DNA of 60,676 bases from assembly GCA_945869265.1 (NCBI GenBank), contig CAMBOI010000017.1, positions 1 to 60,676 of the forward strand, read 5' to 3'. The stretch comes from an uncultured Prevotella sp. (GTDB lineage Bacteria; Bacteroidota; Bacteroidia; Bacteroidales; Bacteroidaceae). The position numbers and the translations under genes were made by a program. The notes beneath the pieces were generated by a model. The model saw only the letters and a program-made list of their open reading frames with translations, was not told the origin of the DNA and ran no database searches. Below, in pieces: positions 43,935-53,366 of the stretch. Position 1 is the stretch's first letter, and each line of letters opens with the position of its first letter.

Positions 43935-44933
43935 TTATGGTATTCTTCTAAACACTGTTATTCGTAGCAATATCTCCACCAGGAGTGCTATGGCTGCCGC
44001 AAGTGCGAAAGGCTGATATGCCTCATAGCGCTTGCTGAACTTCTTGACATTGAGTTTCGACTTCTCCAGTCGGTCGATTTCCTTGTATATGTTCTTCAGT
44101 TCCGCCGTATTTGTAGCGCGATAAAAATCACCTTCTGTGGATGCGGCAATGTCGGCCAGCATCTTGGTGTCGATCTCAACGGGCATGTTCACATACTGTA
44201 CTCCTCCAGCCACAGGCATAGGGTAGGGAGCAACCTTGTTGGTGCCCACACCGATGGTATAAACCCTGATGCCAAGACTTTGTGCAATCTCGGCTGCTGT
44301 CATCGGTGATATGTCGCCCATATTGTTACTTCCGTCGGTGAGCAGTATCACCACCTTGCTCTTGGCCTTGGAGCCTTTGAGACGTGTGACAGCATTGGCA
44401 AGTCCCATACCGATGGCTGTTCCGTCGCTGATAAGTCCGCGTGCCGCAATGTCGGTGCGCACGTTTTGCAGCAGATTGAGCAGTGAGGCATGGTCGGTGG
44501 TCATCGGGCATTGGGTGAATGCCTCTCCGGCGAATATCGACAAACCGATATTATCGTTGGGGCGACCGATGATAAACTCCGAGGCCACAGCCTTGGCTGC
44601 CTCGATGCGGTTAGGCTTGAGGTCTTCAGCCAGCATACTGGTAGATACGTCGATGGCAAGCATTATGTCGATGCCCTCCACCGACTTGTTCTTCCATGAG
44701 TTGCTTGTCTGCGGGCGCGCAAGCACTATCACTATCAGGGTGAACGTGACGATGCGCAACAGCAGTTGGAGCGGCATGAGTTTCACTCGCCAACTCTTAG
44801 GGGCATAGTTGAAGGCAAACGTGTCACTCATCCTCAGCGTCGGTTCGCTCTTCTTCCTGAACATCACATACCATATCAAATAGGGTATGATGAGCAGTAG
44901 CAGAAACAGATATTCCTTATTGGCAAATTCCAT
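43935..44933 (-). CDS. batA: BatA, VWA-domain membrane protein
   Basis: A 332-aa protein of the aerotolerance operon. Two N-terminal helices (FLLLLIIPYLIWYVMF and LLLRIVTFTLIVIVLA) lead into a cytosol- or periplasm-facing VWA domain with an intact MIDAS: AIDVSTSMLAEDL, then TDGSNNMGD. A final helix at about 307-325 (FALAAAIALLVEILLRITVF) anchors the C-terminus. It is a close relative of the VWA half of the next gene, and the two probably interact. It lies 10 nt after the 358-aa Bat-associated gene and 7 nt before batBC. Family length and topology are normal. Confidence 0.92.
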   Translation of the reverse strand: MEFANKEYLFLLLLIIPYLIWYVMFRKKSEPTLRMSDTFAFNYAPKSWRVKLMPLQLLLRIVTFTLIVIVLARPQTSNSWKNKSVEGIDIMLAIDVSTSMLAEDLKPNRIEAAKAVASEFIIGRPNDNIGLSIFAGEAFTQCPMTTDHASLLNLLQNVRTDIAARGLISDGTAIGMGLANAVTRLKGSKAKSKVVILLTDGSNNMGDISPMTAAEIAQSLGIRVYTIGVGTNKVAPYPMPVAGGVQYVNMPVEIDTKMLADIAASTEGDFYRATNTAELKNIYKEIDRLEKSKLNVKKFSKRYEAYQPFALAAAIALLVEILLRITVFRRIP

Positions 44934-44943
44934 TGTCTATTTA

Positions 44944-46020
44944 TTATATTAATAAGGTGTAAACGACATAGACGACATAGGCGAGGATGGCAGCCGAAGC
45001 CACGACGAGAGCAGTGATTGAGCCTTTGAGGGCGCGTCGCGTCTTCTTGCTTCTCACCTGTTCCTCGGTGAGTTGAGGTCGGGCTTGCTGTTGGTCGGGT
45101 TGTGCCTCAACCTTTGTCTTGTTGATAAACTCTATGGCGTTGACAAGATTCATGTCGTTCTCATTAATGAGTGTGGAGTATTTGGCAAACTTCACAAGGT
45201 CGGCTGTCTGGAAGAGCATTCGCAGTTCGTCGAGTGCCTGCTGATCCTGAGTCTCGGTCAGACGGTCGATAATCTCGGATGAGGTCATCTCCATAGCCCT
45301 GAATCCGTAGCGTTCCTCGATATACTTGCGCAGAGTGTCGGTGAGCTTGGTGTAATACTCCTTCTGATTTTCCGACGTAACCATCTTCTCAGCCTTGATC
45401 ACCTCAATCTCCTTGAGAGCCTTCTGATGGGGCAGCAATCTCTTCACAATCTTGATTGAAGCCACTATTGGTTTGTTGTCCCTAAGGCGCATATACAGCC
45501 AATATGCCACTATCAATAGCACGAGCATCAGTATGCTCAGCCAGAAAGCCACACTCCAATCACTCCAACTGAACGGGTTGTCTTGCACGTCCTTAGGGCC
45601 ATAGAACTGGTCGAGTTTTGTAGTGTCAACAGGCACTTCCAATACCTTGAGTGCTAGACTCTTGCTCTTAAACTGCTTACCATTAACTTTAACCGTAAAC
45701 GGAGGCAGATAATAGAGTTTGCCATCGAAAGACGTGAGCTTATACTTATGAGTGAATACCGCCATGCCATTGTCGATAGGCACTGTGGCCGAGTCGGCAT
45801 GACTGACGACCTCCACTCCCGGAGTAATCATCTGCTGCGGCTTGAAGTCGGGATATTCCACTTTAGAGCCTTCCTTGGCAGTTGTTCTCACACTCACCTC
45901 CACTTGTTGGCCGATGAGTATCTCGATTGAGTCAATCGTTGCCTCAACCGTTGCCTGTGCTACTGCTGTGAGAGTGGCGCAAGCCAAAACCAAAATAGTT
46001 AAATACCTTTTCAATTCCAA
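44944..46020 (-). CDS. Bat-operon membrane protein, BatD-like N-terminus
   Basis: A 358-aa exported protein: signal peptide (MELKRYLTILVLACATLTAV), a periplasmic beta domain of about 130 aa that resembles the start of BatD proteins (IEILIGQQVEVSVRTTAKEG), one helix at about 155-175 (VAFWLSILMLVLLIVAYWLY), a cytosolic helical region (about 176-325) with KEYYTKLTDTLRKYIEERYG, and a last helix at the C-terminus. Such genes sit between the DUF58 and batA genes in many Bacteroidetes. The cytosolic half could contact MoxR or the DUF58 protein. Specific role unknown. Confidence 0.82.
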   Translation of the reverse strand: MELKRYLTILVLACATLTAVAQATVEATIDSIEILIGQQVEVSVRTTAKEGSKVEYPDFKPQQMITPGVEVVSHADSATVPIDNGMAVFTHKYKLTSFDGKLYYLPPFTVKVNGKQFKSKSLALKVLEVPVDTTKLDQFYGPKDVQDNPFSWSDWSVAFWLSILMLVLLIVAYWLYMRLRDNKPIVASIKIVKRLLPHQKALKEIEVIKAEKMVTSENQKEYYTKLTDTLRKYIEERYGFRAMEMTSSEIIDRLTETQDQQALDELRMLFQTADLVKFAKYSTLINENDMNLVNAIEFINKTKVEAQPDQQQARPQLTEEQVRSKKTRRALKGSITALVVASAAILAYVVYVVYTLLI

Positions 46021-46031
46021 ATCCCTAATTC

Positions 46032-46901
46032 CTAATTCCTCATTTTAAACAGCATCATCATCGCCTTGACATAGTCGTCGTTGGTGGCAATGGATATGCT
46101 ATCTACATTACACTTGTTGAAAGTGTCGTTGAGAGCCGCCTGACGCTTGTTCCAGTATTGTGCATAAGCATTGCGGGTGCGCTTGCTGCTCGTGTCAACA
46201 TACTGCTCGAAGCCTGTCTCTGCATCCATCACACGCATAAGTCCCACATCTGGCAGTTCCCTCGAACGAATGTCATACACCTGAATGGCTACGACATCGT
46301 GCTTGCGATTGCAGATGGAGAGCGTCTGCATGAAGTCGTTGCGCACATAGAAGTCGCTGAGCATAAAGGCCGTACATCTGCGCTTTGCCACTCCCGAGAG
46401 GAATTCGAGCGCGCCACGGATGTCGGTGCGGCGACTCTCGGGATGAAAGTCTATCAGTTCGCGTATGATATACAGTATATGCTTGCGCCCCTTCTTGGGC
46501 GGAATATACTTCTCAATCTTGTCGGAGAAGAAGATAACGCCAATCTTGTCGTTGTTCTGTATGGCACTGAACGCCAATGTGGCTGCAATCTCAGTCACCA
46601 TGTCGCGCTTAGCCTGACCTTGAGTGCCAAAGTCGAGCGAACCGCTCACATCGACGAGCAACATCACTGTGAGTTCGCGCTCCTCCTCAAACACCTTGAC
46701 GTATGGGCGGTTGAATCGTGCCGTGACATTCCAGTCGATGTCCCTGACGTCGTCGCCAAACTGATATTCGCGCACCTCGCTAAACGCCATTCCCCTTCCC
46801 TTGAAGGCAGAGTGGTATTGTCCGGCAAAGATATTCGCGCTCAGTCCTCGCGTCTTTATCTCTATCTTCCTTACTTTCTTTAATAATTCTTGAGTATCCA
46901 T
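46032..46901 (-). CDS. DUF58-domain protein
   Basis: Soluble VWA-like DUF58 protein of about 289 aa, regularly paired with MoxR ATPases. The DUF58 signature GMAFSEVREYQFGDDVRDID then WNVTARFNRPYVK is clear, followed by a VWA-like core with LLVDVSGSLDFG (MIDAS-type DxSxS) and LSDFYVRND. I chose the ATG at 46901 (MDTQELLKKVRKIEIKTRGL), which matches the usual family start. An ATG at 46907 overlaps the MoxR stop by one base and is the alternative. In known MoxR/VWA pairs the ATPase remodels targets with the VWA protein as adaptor. Confidence 0.92.
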   Translation of the reverse strand: MDTQELLKKVRKIEIKTRGLSANIFAGQYHSAFKGRGMAFSEVREYQFGDDVRDIDWNVTARFNRPYVKVFEEERELTVMLLVDVSGSLDFGTQGQAKRDMVTEIAATLAFSAIQNNDKIGVIFFSDKIEKYIPPKKGRKHILYIIRELIDFHPESRRTDIRGALEFLSGVAKRRCTAFMLSDFYVRNDFMQTLSICNRKHDVVAIQVYDIRSRELPDVGLMRVMDAETGFEQYVDTSSKRTRNAYAQYWNKRQAALNDTFNKCNVDSISIATNDDYVKAMMMLFKMRN

Positions 46902-46906
46902 CAGCA

Positions 46907-47902
46907 TCAAGGCACTTCCACCTTATTAATAATACGGCTAATGATTTCCTCGCTCGACACATTGCTTGCCTCAGCCTCATATGTAAGACCGACACGATGG
47001 CGAAGAACATCGTGGGCCACGGCTCTCACGTCCTCGGGCACTACATATCCCCTGCGCTTGATGAAGGCGTAGGCACGGGCTGCCTTGGCAAGTGATATAC
47101 TTGCACGCGGACTGCCTCCGAAGCTAATCAGCGACGACATGTCCTTAAGTCCGTAGCGGTCGGGATAACGTGTGGCAAAGACGATGTCGGCGATATACTG
47201 CTCGATCTTTTCGTCGATATATACCTCGCGCACCACACTGCGGGCACGCACAATCTCTTCGGCTGTGCTCACGGGAGTGACTGTGGGCAACTGTCCCTGT
47301 ATGTTCTCGCGGATGATGCGCTTTTCCTCTTCGAGTGTCGGGTAGTCGATCACCACCTTGAGCATGAATCGATCGACTTGCGCCTCGGGCAACTGATATG
47401 TTCCTTCCTGCTCGATGGGGTTTTGTGTAGCCATCACGAGGAACGGGTTGGGCAATGCGAATGTCTCGCTGCCGATGGTCACCTGCTTCTCCTGCATAGC
47501 CTCAAGCAATGCGCTCTGCACCTTGGCCGGGGCACGGTTGATCTCGTCGGCGAGGACGAAATTGGCGAAAACGGGGCCTTTCTTCACGTTGAACTTCTCT
47601 TCCTTCTGCGAGTAAATCAACGTACCTACAACGTCGGCAGGCAAGAGGTCGGGCGTAAACTGAATACGGCTGTATTCGGAGTCAATCAACTGTGCAAGGG
47701 TTTTGATTGCAAGAGTCTTGGCCAATCCCGGAACACCCTCGAGAAGGATGTGTCCGTCGCTCAGCAATCCGATGAGCAGTGAATCCACAAGATGCTTTTG
47801 TCCCACAATCACGCGGTCCATGCCGCTGACAAGATTAGTAACGAATGTACTCTGTTGTTCGATGCGAATATTCAATTCGCGAATGTCAATAGCTTCTGCC
47901 AT
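46907..47902 (-). CDS. moxR: MoxR-family AAA+ ATPase
   Basis: Chaperone-like AAA+ ATPase of 331 aa, first gene of the Bat operon. Walker A LLEGVPGLAKTLAIKT (about 54-69), Walker B FVLADEINRAPAKVQSALLE and sensor 1 VMATQNPIEQEGTYQLPEAQ with the arginine of DRFMLKV are all present, and the C-terminal lid domain is complete. MoxR proteins act on complexes containing VWA proteins, here the DUF58, BatA and BatB products encoded downstream. The stop codon TGA overlaps the alternative start of the DUF58 gene (TGATG). Promoter just upstream. Confidence 0.95.
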   Translation of the reverse strand: MAEAIDIRELNIRIEQQSTFVTNLVSGMDRVIVGQKHLVDSLLIGLLSDGHILLEGVPGLAKTLAIKTLAQLIDSEYSRIQFTPDLLPADVVGTLIYSQKEEKFNVKKGPVFANFVLADEINRAPAKVQSALLEAMQEKQVTIGSETFALPNPFLVMATQNPIEQEGTYQLPEAQVDRFMLKVVIDYPTLEEEKRIIRENIQGQLPTVTPVSTAEEIVRARSVVREVYIDEKIEQYIADIVFATRYPDRYGLKDMSSLISFGGSPRASISLAKAARAYAFIKRRGYVVPEDVRAVAHDVLRHRVGLTYEAEASNVSSEEIISRIINKVEVP

Positions 47903-47939
47903 AATTCTTATATTGTTCTATATGTTTTCAATTTTGGTG

Positions 47940-47947
47940 CAAAATTA
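47940..47947 (-). promoter_or_regulatory. -7 element of the moxR-Bat operon
   Basis: TAATTTTG on the minus strand followed by CACC, about 38 nt before the moxR ATG. A TTG lies 22 nt further up, a little beyond the usual spacing. Confidence 0.5.
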
Positions 47948-48070
47948 CTTAGGAATTGCGAAATATCGGCAATATTCTGTCTAAAAAATATTAATTCTAC
48001 CCGATATAAAAGATAATTTAAGAAAACTATACCCATTTTTTTGTATTTCTGCGAAAAAAAAGACATTTTT

Positions 48071-48102
48071 TTTGGATAAACCGAGAAAACTTCTTACCTT
48101 TG
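48071..48102 (+). promoter_or_regulatory. Promoter of the threonine operon
   Basis: TTTG (48071-48074), 20 nt, TACCTTTG (48095-48102). The predicted start near 48109 leaves only about 20 nt before the thrA ATG, so there is no room for a threonine attenuator peptide. Confidence 0.75.
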
Positions 48103-48128
48103 CACACACAAAATCATTATTACACATT

Positions 48129-50558
48129 ATGAAGGTATTGAAATTCGGCGGAACGTCCGTAGGTTCCGTAGAAAGTATTTTGAGTTTGAAGAACATTGTT
48201 GAGCATCAGTCTCAACCTGTTATTGTCGTGGTGAGCGCATTGGGCGGCATCACCGACAAGCTTATTGCCACGTCCAAGCTTGCCCTCAAGGGCGACGAGG
48301 CTTATCGTGACGAGTTTGAAGCTATGGTAACACGTCATCACACGATGATTGCTGCCGTGATAACAGATGAAAAGAAGCGAACTCAACTGCTGGCAACGGT
48401 GGATTCACTGCTTGACCAGCTTCGCTCTATATATTATGGTGTATATCTCATTCGCGACCTCAGCCCCAAGACCTCCGCGGCAATCGTAAGCTATGGCGAG
48501 CGACTGAGCAGCAATATTGTTGCCAATCTCATCGAGGGGGCCGAATGGAAGGATTCGCGCAGTTTCATGAAAACCGAACTCAAGCACGGCAAGCATGTGC
48601 TCGACAGCGAGCTGACCAACCGTCTTGTGCGCGAGGCATTCTGCGAGCTGTCCAAGATAACGGTAGTGCCGGGATTCATCAGCAGCGACAAGTATTCGGG
48701 CGAAGTGACCAATTTAGGAAGAGGCGGAAGCGACTACACGGCTTCTATCATCGCTGCCGCTCTCGACGCCGAGACACTTGAGATATGGACGGATGTCAAC
48801 GGATTCATGACTGCCGACCCCAGGGTGATTCACACTGCATACACCATCACCGAGTTGAGTTATGTAGAGGCGATGGAGCTTTGCAACTTCGGTGCCAAGG
48901 TTATCTATCCGCCGACCATCTATCCCGTGTGCGTGAAGAATATACCTATCCGAGTGAAGAACACGTTCAATCCTTCCGACCCCGGAACGGTTATCAAAGA
49001 CAAGATTGACAACGACCGCAAGCCGATTAAGGGTATATCTAGTATCAACGGCACTACGCTCATCACCGTCACCGGATTGTCGATGGTGGGAGTGATAGGT
49101 GTCAACCGCCGCATCTTCACTGCCCTTGCCGAAAATGGCATATCGGTGTTCATGGTGTCGCAGGCTTCTTCGGAGAACTCTACGTCTATAGGTGTGCGCG
49201 ACGAGGATGCCGACGAGGCAGTACGCGTGCTCAACCACGAGTTTGCCAAGGAGATAGAGACAGGAGCCATGTATCCAATGCACGCAGAGAGCGGTCTTGC
49301 CACTATCGCTATTGTTGGCGAGAACATGAAGCACACGCCTGGTATTGCCGGAAAACTATTCGGCACACTCGGACGCAGCGGTATCAGCGTGATTGCCTGT
49401 GCCCAGGGAGCGTCTGAGACGAATATCTCATTCGTTGTGGATTCAAAATATCTGCGCAAGTCGCTTAATGTGCTCCACGACTCGTTCTTCTTGAGCGAAT
49501 ATAATGTTCTCAACCTGTTTATCTGCGGTGTGGGAACTGTGGGCGGCAATCTTATCTCTCAGATTCACTCTCAGCATGAGGAACTGAAGAAGACTCGCCG
49601 TCTCAAACTGAATGTTGTGGGTATATCAAGCAGCCACAACGCGATATTCTGTCGCGAGGGCATCGACCTCGGCAATTATCGCGAGGAGTTGGCAAAGTCG
49701 GCTCCAAGCGACATCAATCACCTGCGCGAGGAAGTCATCGGCATGAACATCTTCAATAGCGTATTCGTTGACTGTACTGCAAGCAGCGAAGTGGCAGGAC
49801 TCTATCAGGAATTTCTTGAGCATAATATCTCAGTGGTGGCAGCCAACAAGGTGGCTGCTTCGAGTGACTACGAGAGCTATCTCAAACTCAAGCAGACGGC
49901 TCTCAAACGTGGTGTCAAGTTCTTGTTTGAGACTAATGTTGGAGCGGGATTGCCCATCATCGGCACTATCAACGACCTAAAGAACTCTGGCGATAAGATC
50001 CTTAAGATTGAGGCAGTTCTGAGCGGAACGCTCAACTTTATATTCAATGAGATTTCGGCTGACGTGCCATTCTCCGAGACAGTCGCCAGAGCCAAGCAAC
50101 AAGGATATAGCGAACCCGATCCGCGCATCGACCTGAGCGGTAAGGATGTCGTCCGCAAACTCGTTATCCTCGCACGCGAGGCAGGATATAAGGTAGAGCA
50201 GGACGATGTGGAGAAACATCTCTTTGTGCCCGATGATTTCTTCAAGGGCAGCATCGATGACTTCTGGAAGAATCTGCCATCGCTCGACGCCGACTTCGAG
50301 GCAAGGCGCAAGGTGCTTGAGAGCGAGAACAAGCGTTGGAGATTTGTGGCAAAACTCGACCATGGCATGACGAGTGTATCGCTCGAAGCTGTTGGGCAGC
50401 ATCATCCCTTCTACGGACTTGAAGGCTCCAACAACATCGTATTGCTCACCACCGAGCGCTATCGCGAATATCCGATGCTCATACAGGGCTATGGCGCGGG
50501 AGCCGGTGTGACGGCAGCGGGTGTGTTTGCCAACATCATGTCGATAGCGAATATCTAA
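48129..50558 (+). CDS. thrA: Bifunctional aspartokinase / homoserine dehydrogenase
   Basis: Catalyses the first and third steps from aspartate to homoserine. I take the ATG at 48129 (MKVLKFGGTSVGS, the exact aspartokinase N-terminus), giving 809 aa; the frame extends upstream but that part overlaps the promoter. The kinase region (about 1-290) includes FGGTSVGS and GRGGSDYTASIIAAAL. Two ACT-type regulatory stretches follow (about 310-450), then the NADP-binding GVGTVGGNLISQI (about 465-478) and the dehydrogenase core with EPDPRIDLSGKDV. Threonine feedback through the ACT part is usual for this fusion. It heads an operon with the apgM-like gene (30 nt) and thrC. Confidence 0.96.
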   Translation: MKVLKFGGTSVGSVESILSLKNIVEHQSQPVIVVVSALGGITDKLIATSKLALKGDEAYRDEFEAMVTRHHTMIAAVITDEKKRTQLLATVDSLLDQLRSIYYGVYLIRDLSPKTSAAIVSYGERLSSNIVANLIEGAEWKDSRSFMKTELKHGKHVLDSELTNRLVREAFCELSKITVVPGFISSDKYSGEVTNLGRGGSDYTASIIAAALDAETLEIWTDVNGFMTADPRVIHTAYTITELSYVEAMELCNFGAKVIYPPTIYPVCVKNIPIRVKNTFNPSDPGTVIKDKIDNDRKPIKGISSINGTTLITVTGLSMVGVIGVNRRIFTALAENGISVFMVSQASSENSTSIGVRDEDADEAVRVLNHEFAKEIETGAMYPMHAESGLATIAIVGENMKHTPGIAGKLFGTLGRSGISVIACAQGASETNISFVVDSKYLRKSLNVLHDSFFLSEYNVLNLFICGVGTVGGNLISQIHSQHEELKKTRRLKLNVVGISSSHNAIFCREGIDLGNYREELAKSAPSDINHLREEVIGMNIFNSVFVDCTASSEVAGLYQEFLEHNISVVAANKVAASSDYESYLKLKQTALKRGVKFLFETNVGAGLPIIGTINDLKNSGDKILKIEAVLSGTLNFIFNEISADVPFSETVARAKQQGYSEPDPRIDLSGKDVVRKLVILAREAGYKVEQDDVEKHLFVPDDFFKGSIDDFWKNLPSLDADFEARRKVLESENKRWRFVAKLDHGMTSVSLEAVGQHHPFYGLEGSNNIVLLTTERYREYPMLIQGYGAGAGVTAAGVFANIMSIANI

Positions 50559-50588
50559 TAGTTCATCGTCAACAAAACATCAACGACA

Positions 50589-51827
50589 ATGAAACACATT
50601 ATAATATTAGGTGACGGAATGGCCGACCACAAGGTGGAACGCCTGGGCGGAAAAACCTTATTGCAATATGCAGACACGCCATATATGGACATGCTGGCAA
50701 AAAAAGGCCGCTGCGGCCGACTTGTCACTGTGCCCGACGGTTATCAGCCGGGCTCAGAGGTGGCAAACACAGCTATCCTCGGTTATGACCTCGACAAGGT
50801 GTATGAGGGTAGGGGACCGCTCGAAGCTGCCAGTATTGGCTACGAGATGCGCCCCGACGACATGGCAATCCGATGCAATATCATCACCCTCGACGACGGA
50901 AAGATAAAGAATCATCACGGCGGTCATCTCTCTACAGAAGACGGCACCGAGCTCATCAACTATCTCAATGAGCAACTTGGCGACGACCGTGTGCAGTTCA
51001 TCCCCGGCATACAGTATCGCCATCTCCTCGTAATCCGTGGTGGCAACAAGCACATCACCTGCTCGCCTCCTCACGATCATCCTGACGAAGAATGGAAACC
51101 ACTGCTTGTAAAGGGAGAAAATGACACGACGGGAGACAACGTAAGGATGACTCCCGACGAGACTGCCAATCTCATCAACGAGCTTATCCTACGCTCGCAG
51201 TCGCTCTTGGAGAATCATCCCATCAACCAAAAGCGCAAGGCTGAAGGCAAGCCAATGGCTAATTCCATATGGCCTTGGAGCCCTGGCTATCGCCCGTCGA
51301 TGCAGACAATCGCCGAGATGTATCCCGAAGTGAAGAGCGGAGCGGTAATCTCTGCCGTTGACCTTATTCGCGGCATAGGTCATTACGCTGGACTTCGGAT
51401 TATCAAGGTGGAAGGCGCAACGGGTCTTTACAACACCAACTACGAGGGTAAGGCCAAGGCTGCCATCGAGGCTCTTCGCAATGACGACTTCGTATTCCTA
51501 CACGTGGAGGCAAGCGACGAGGCAGGGCATGACGGCGACCTCAATCTGAAACTGCAGACAATAGAGAATCTCGACCGACGCATCGTTGAACCTATATATA
51601 ATGAGGTGAAGACATGGGACGAACCGGTATGCATTGCCCTGCTGCCCGACCATCCCACTCCCGTGGAAGTGCGCACACACGTACAAGAGCCAGTGCCTTT
51701 TGTAATATATTATCCAGGTATCACACCTGATGATGTAAAGGAATATGACGAGGTGAACTGCGTTGGCGGTGCATACGGAATGTTGCGCTTACAGCAGTTT
51801 ATGCAGGAATTTATGAAGATAAAATAA
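50589..51827 (+). CDS. Archaeal-type phosphoglycerate mutase homologue, probable homoserine kinase
   Basis: Alkaline-phosphatase-superfamily protein of 412 aa, closest to cofactor-independent phosphoglycerate mutase of archaeal type (ApgM). Metal-site motifs: LGDGMADHKV (about 6-15), GRGPLEAAS, HVEASDEAGHDGD (about 303-315) and LLPDHPTPVE. It lies 30 nt after thrA and 6 nt before thrC, where thrB is expected, and no GHMP-type ThrB is in the operon. In Bacteroidetes this family has been proposed as the functional replacement of homoserine kinase. I follow that on context. True mutase activity in glycolysis is the alternative. Confidence 0.85.
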   Translation: MKHIIILGDGMADHKVERLGGKTLLQYADTPYMDMLAKKGRCGRLVTVPDGYQPGSEVANTAILGYDLDKVYEGRGPLEAASIGYEMRPDDMAIRCNIITLDDGKIKNHHGGHLSTEDGTELINYLNEQLGDDRVQFIPGIQYRHLLVIRGGNKHITCSPPHDHPDEEWKPLLVKGENDTTGDNVRMTPDETANLINELILRSQSLLENHPINQKRKAEGKPMANSIWPWSPGYRPSMQTIAEMYPEVKSGAVISAVDLIRGIGHYAGLRIIKVEGATGLYNTNYEGKAKAAIEALRNDDFVFLHVEASDEAGHDGDLNLKLQTIENLDRRIVEPIYNEVKTWDEPVCIALLPDHPTPVEVRTHVQEPVPFVIYYPGITPDDVKEYDEVNCVGGAYGMLRLQQFMQEFMKIK

Positions 51828-51833
51828 TGTAAA

Positions 51834-53135
51834 ATGAAATACTATAGTACAAACAAAAAGGCTCCGATGGCCACACTTCATGAGGCGGTGGTCAAGGGAT
51901 TGGCGGGTGACCGCGGCCTTTATATGCCCGAGCGCATCACACAATTGCCTCAGTCGTTCTTCGATGAAATCGATAATTTTTCATTCCAAGACATCGCTTT
52001 TAGAGTGGCGCAGGCTTTCTTCGGCGAGGATATTCCCGATGCCGACTTGCATCACATTGTGGACGACACGCTGTCGTTTGATTGCCCTGTCGCCCGTGTA
52101 ACCGACAATATCTATAGCCTCGAACTCTTCCACGGACCTACGTTGGCATTCAAGGATGTAGGTGCGAGATTTATGGCTCGTTTGTTGCAATATTTCATTC
52201 GTCAGGAAGGGCGCGAGCAGGTGAATGTTCTCGTTGCCACAAGTGGCGACACTGGAAGTGCGGTTGCCAACGGATTCCTCGGTGTGGATGGTATTCACGT
52301 GTATGTGCTCTATCCTAAGGGTAAGGTGAGCAAGATTCAGGAGTGCCAGTTTACCACTCTCGGACAGAATATCACCGCCGTAGAGGTGGATGGCGTGTTC
52401 GACGACTGCCAGGCTCTCGTCAAGAGTGCGTTTATGGACGAGGAACTCAATCGTCACATGAAGCTCACTTCTGCCAACTCGATTAATGTGGCACGATTCC
52501 TTCCACAGGCTTTCTATTATTTCAATGCCTACGCGCGTATGAAGGCAATGGGCAAGGCCGACCAACTGGTGGTGTGTGTGCCGAGTGGCAACTTCGGCAA
52601 TATCACGGCAGCTCTCTTCGGTCATCGCATGGGATTGCCCATCAAGCGATTCATTGCCGCCAACAATGCCAACGACATCTTCTTCAACTATCTTGCAACA
52701 GGAAAATACGAACCGAAGGCAAGCAAGCAAACCATCGCCAACGCAATGGACGTGGGCGACCCAAGCAACTTCGCGCGTATCTACGATCTCTACGAGGGCG
52801 ATCACAAGCGCATCACTTCTCTCATCAGTGGCGCCACATACAGTGACGACCAGATTCGCGAGGCTATGAAGCAGTGCTATGCCGACAACTCATACATCCT
52901 CGACCCGCATGGCGCTTGTGGATATCGTGCTCTCAGCGAACAGCTTCAGGATGGTGAATACGGTGTGTTCTGCGAGACTGCCCATCCAGCCAAATTCAAG
53001 GAGACAGTAGAGTCTGCCATCGGTGCTGAGGTAGAAATCCCCGAGCGTCTTGCCGCCTTCATGAAGGGCGAGAAGCAGAGTGTGGAGATGTCGAAGGACT
53101 TCGATAGTTTCAAGGCTTATCTGATGAGCAAATAA
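51834..53135 (+). CDS. thrC: Threonine synthase
   Basis: PLP enzyme converting O-phosphohomoserine to threonine. At 433 aa it is the longer (E. coli-like) subtype. The N-terminus MKYYSTNKKAPMATLHEAVV is characteristic, the PLP-binding Lys107 is in HGPTLAFKDVGARF, and ATSGDTGSAVANGF forms the phosphate cradle. VCVPSGNFGNITAALFG and DPHGACGYRAL are also typical. It is the last gene of thrA, apgM-like, thrC, so the operon encodes the path from aspartate to threonine apart from aspartate-semialdehyde dehydrogenase. After it comes a long repeat-filled convergent spacer. Confidence 0.96.
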   Translation: MKYYSTNKKAPMATLHEAVVKGLAGDRGLYMPERITQLPQSFFDEIDNFSFQDIAFRVAQAFFGEDIPDADLHHIVDDTLSFDCPVARVTDNIYSLELFHGPTLAFKDVGARFMARLLQYFIRQEGREQVNVLVATSGDTGSAVANGFLGVDGIHVYVLYPKGKVSKIQECQFTTLGQNITAVEVDGVFDDCQALVKSAFMDEELNRHMKLTSANSINVARFLPQAFYYFNAYARMKAMGKADQLVVCVPSGNFGNITAALFGHRMGLPIKRFIAANNANDIFFNYLATGKYEPKASKQTIANAMDVGDPSNFARIYDLYEGDHKRITSLISGATYSDDQIREAMKQCYADNSYILDPHGACGYRALSEQLQDGEYGVFCETAHPAKFKETVESAIGAEVEIPERLAAFMKGEKQSVEMSKDFDSFKAYLMSK

Positions 53136-53180
53136 AGGCTTATCAGATGAGCAGATAACACTATATCCTCACTGAAAATA

Positions 53181-53207
53181 AAACTGTCATCTGTCATCTG
53201 TCACTAA
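53181..53207 (+). repeat. Repeat arm A1 (three 7-mer units)
   Basis: Arm built of tandem CTGTCAT heptamers, read forward. It is the exact complement of 53365-53391, with 157 nt between. First of three arms in the thrC/DUF4301 spacer. Confidence 0.85.
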
Positions 53208-53215
53208 TTCATGAG

Positions 53216-53297
53216 ACATTTGTGGCATAATTCGGAACATTTGCGCCATAATTACGCAACATTTGTGGCATAATTACGGAACATTTGCGGCGAAAAT
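53216..53297. repeat. Four tandem ~22-bp repeats
   Basis: Units start with ACATTTG at 53216, 53237, 53259 and 53281 (21, 22, 22 and a partial 17 bp). Each is ACATTTGtGGCATAATTaCGgA with few changes, and alternate units share TGTGGC or TGCGCC/TGCGGC. There are no distinct spacers, so it is not a CRISPR array. It lies in the loop between arms A1 and A2. Confidence 0.85.
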
Positions 53298-53366
53298 GAC
53301 CCACAAAAAAGATAAATATTGTAAAGATATTTTATATTTTTGACGCATAATACATGAAGATGAGTT

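Noticed and set aside
48072..48128. Longer start for thrA
   Set aside because: The extension overlaps the consensus promoter at 48071-48102; the ATG at 48129 gives the exact aspartokinase N-terminus.
53216..53297. CRISPR array
   Set aside because: The units are directly adjacent with no unique spacers, and no cas genes are in the window.
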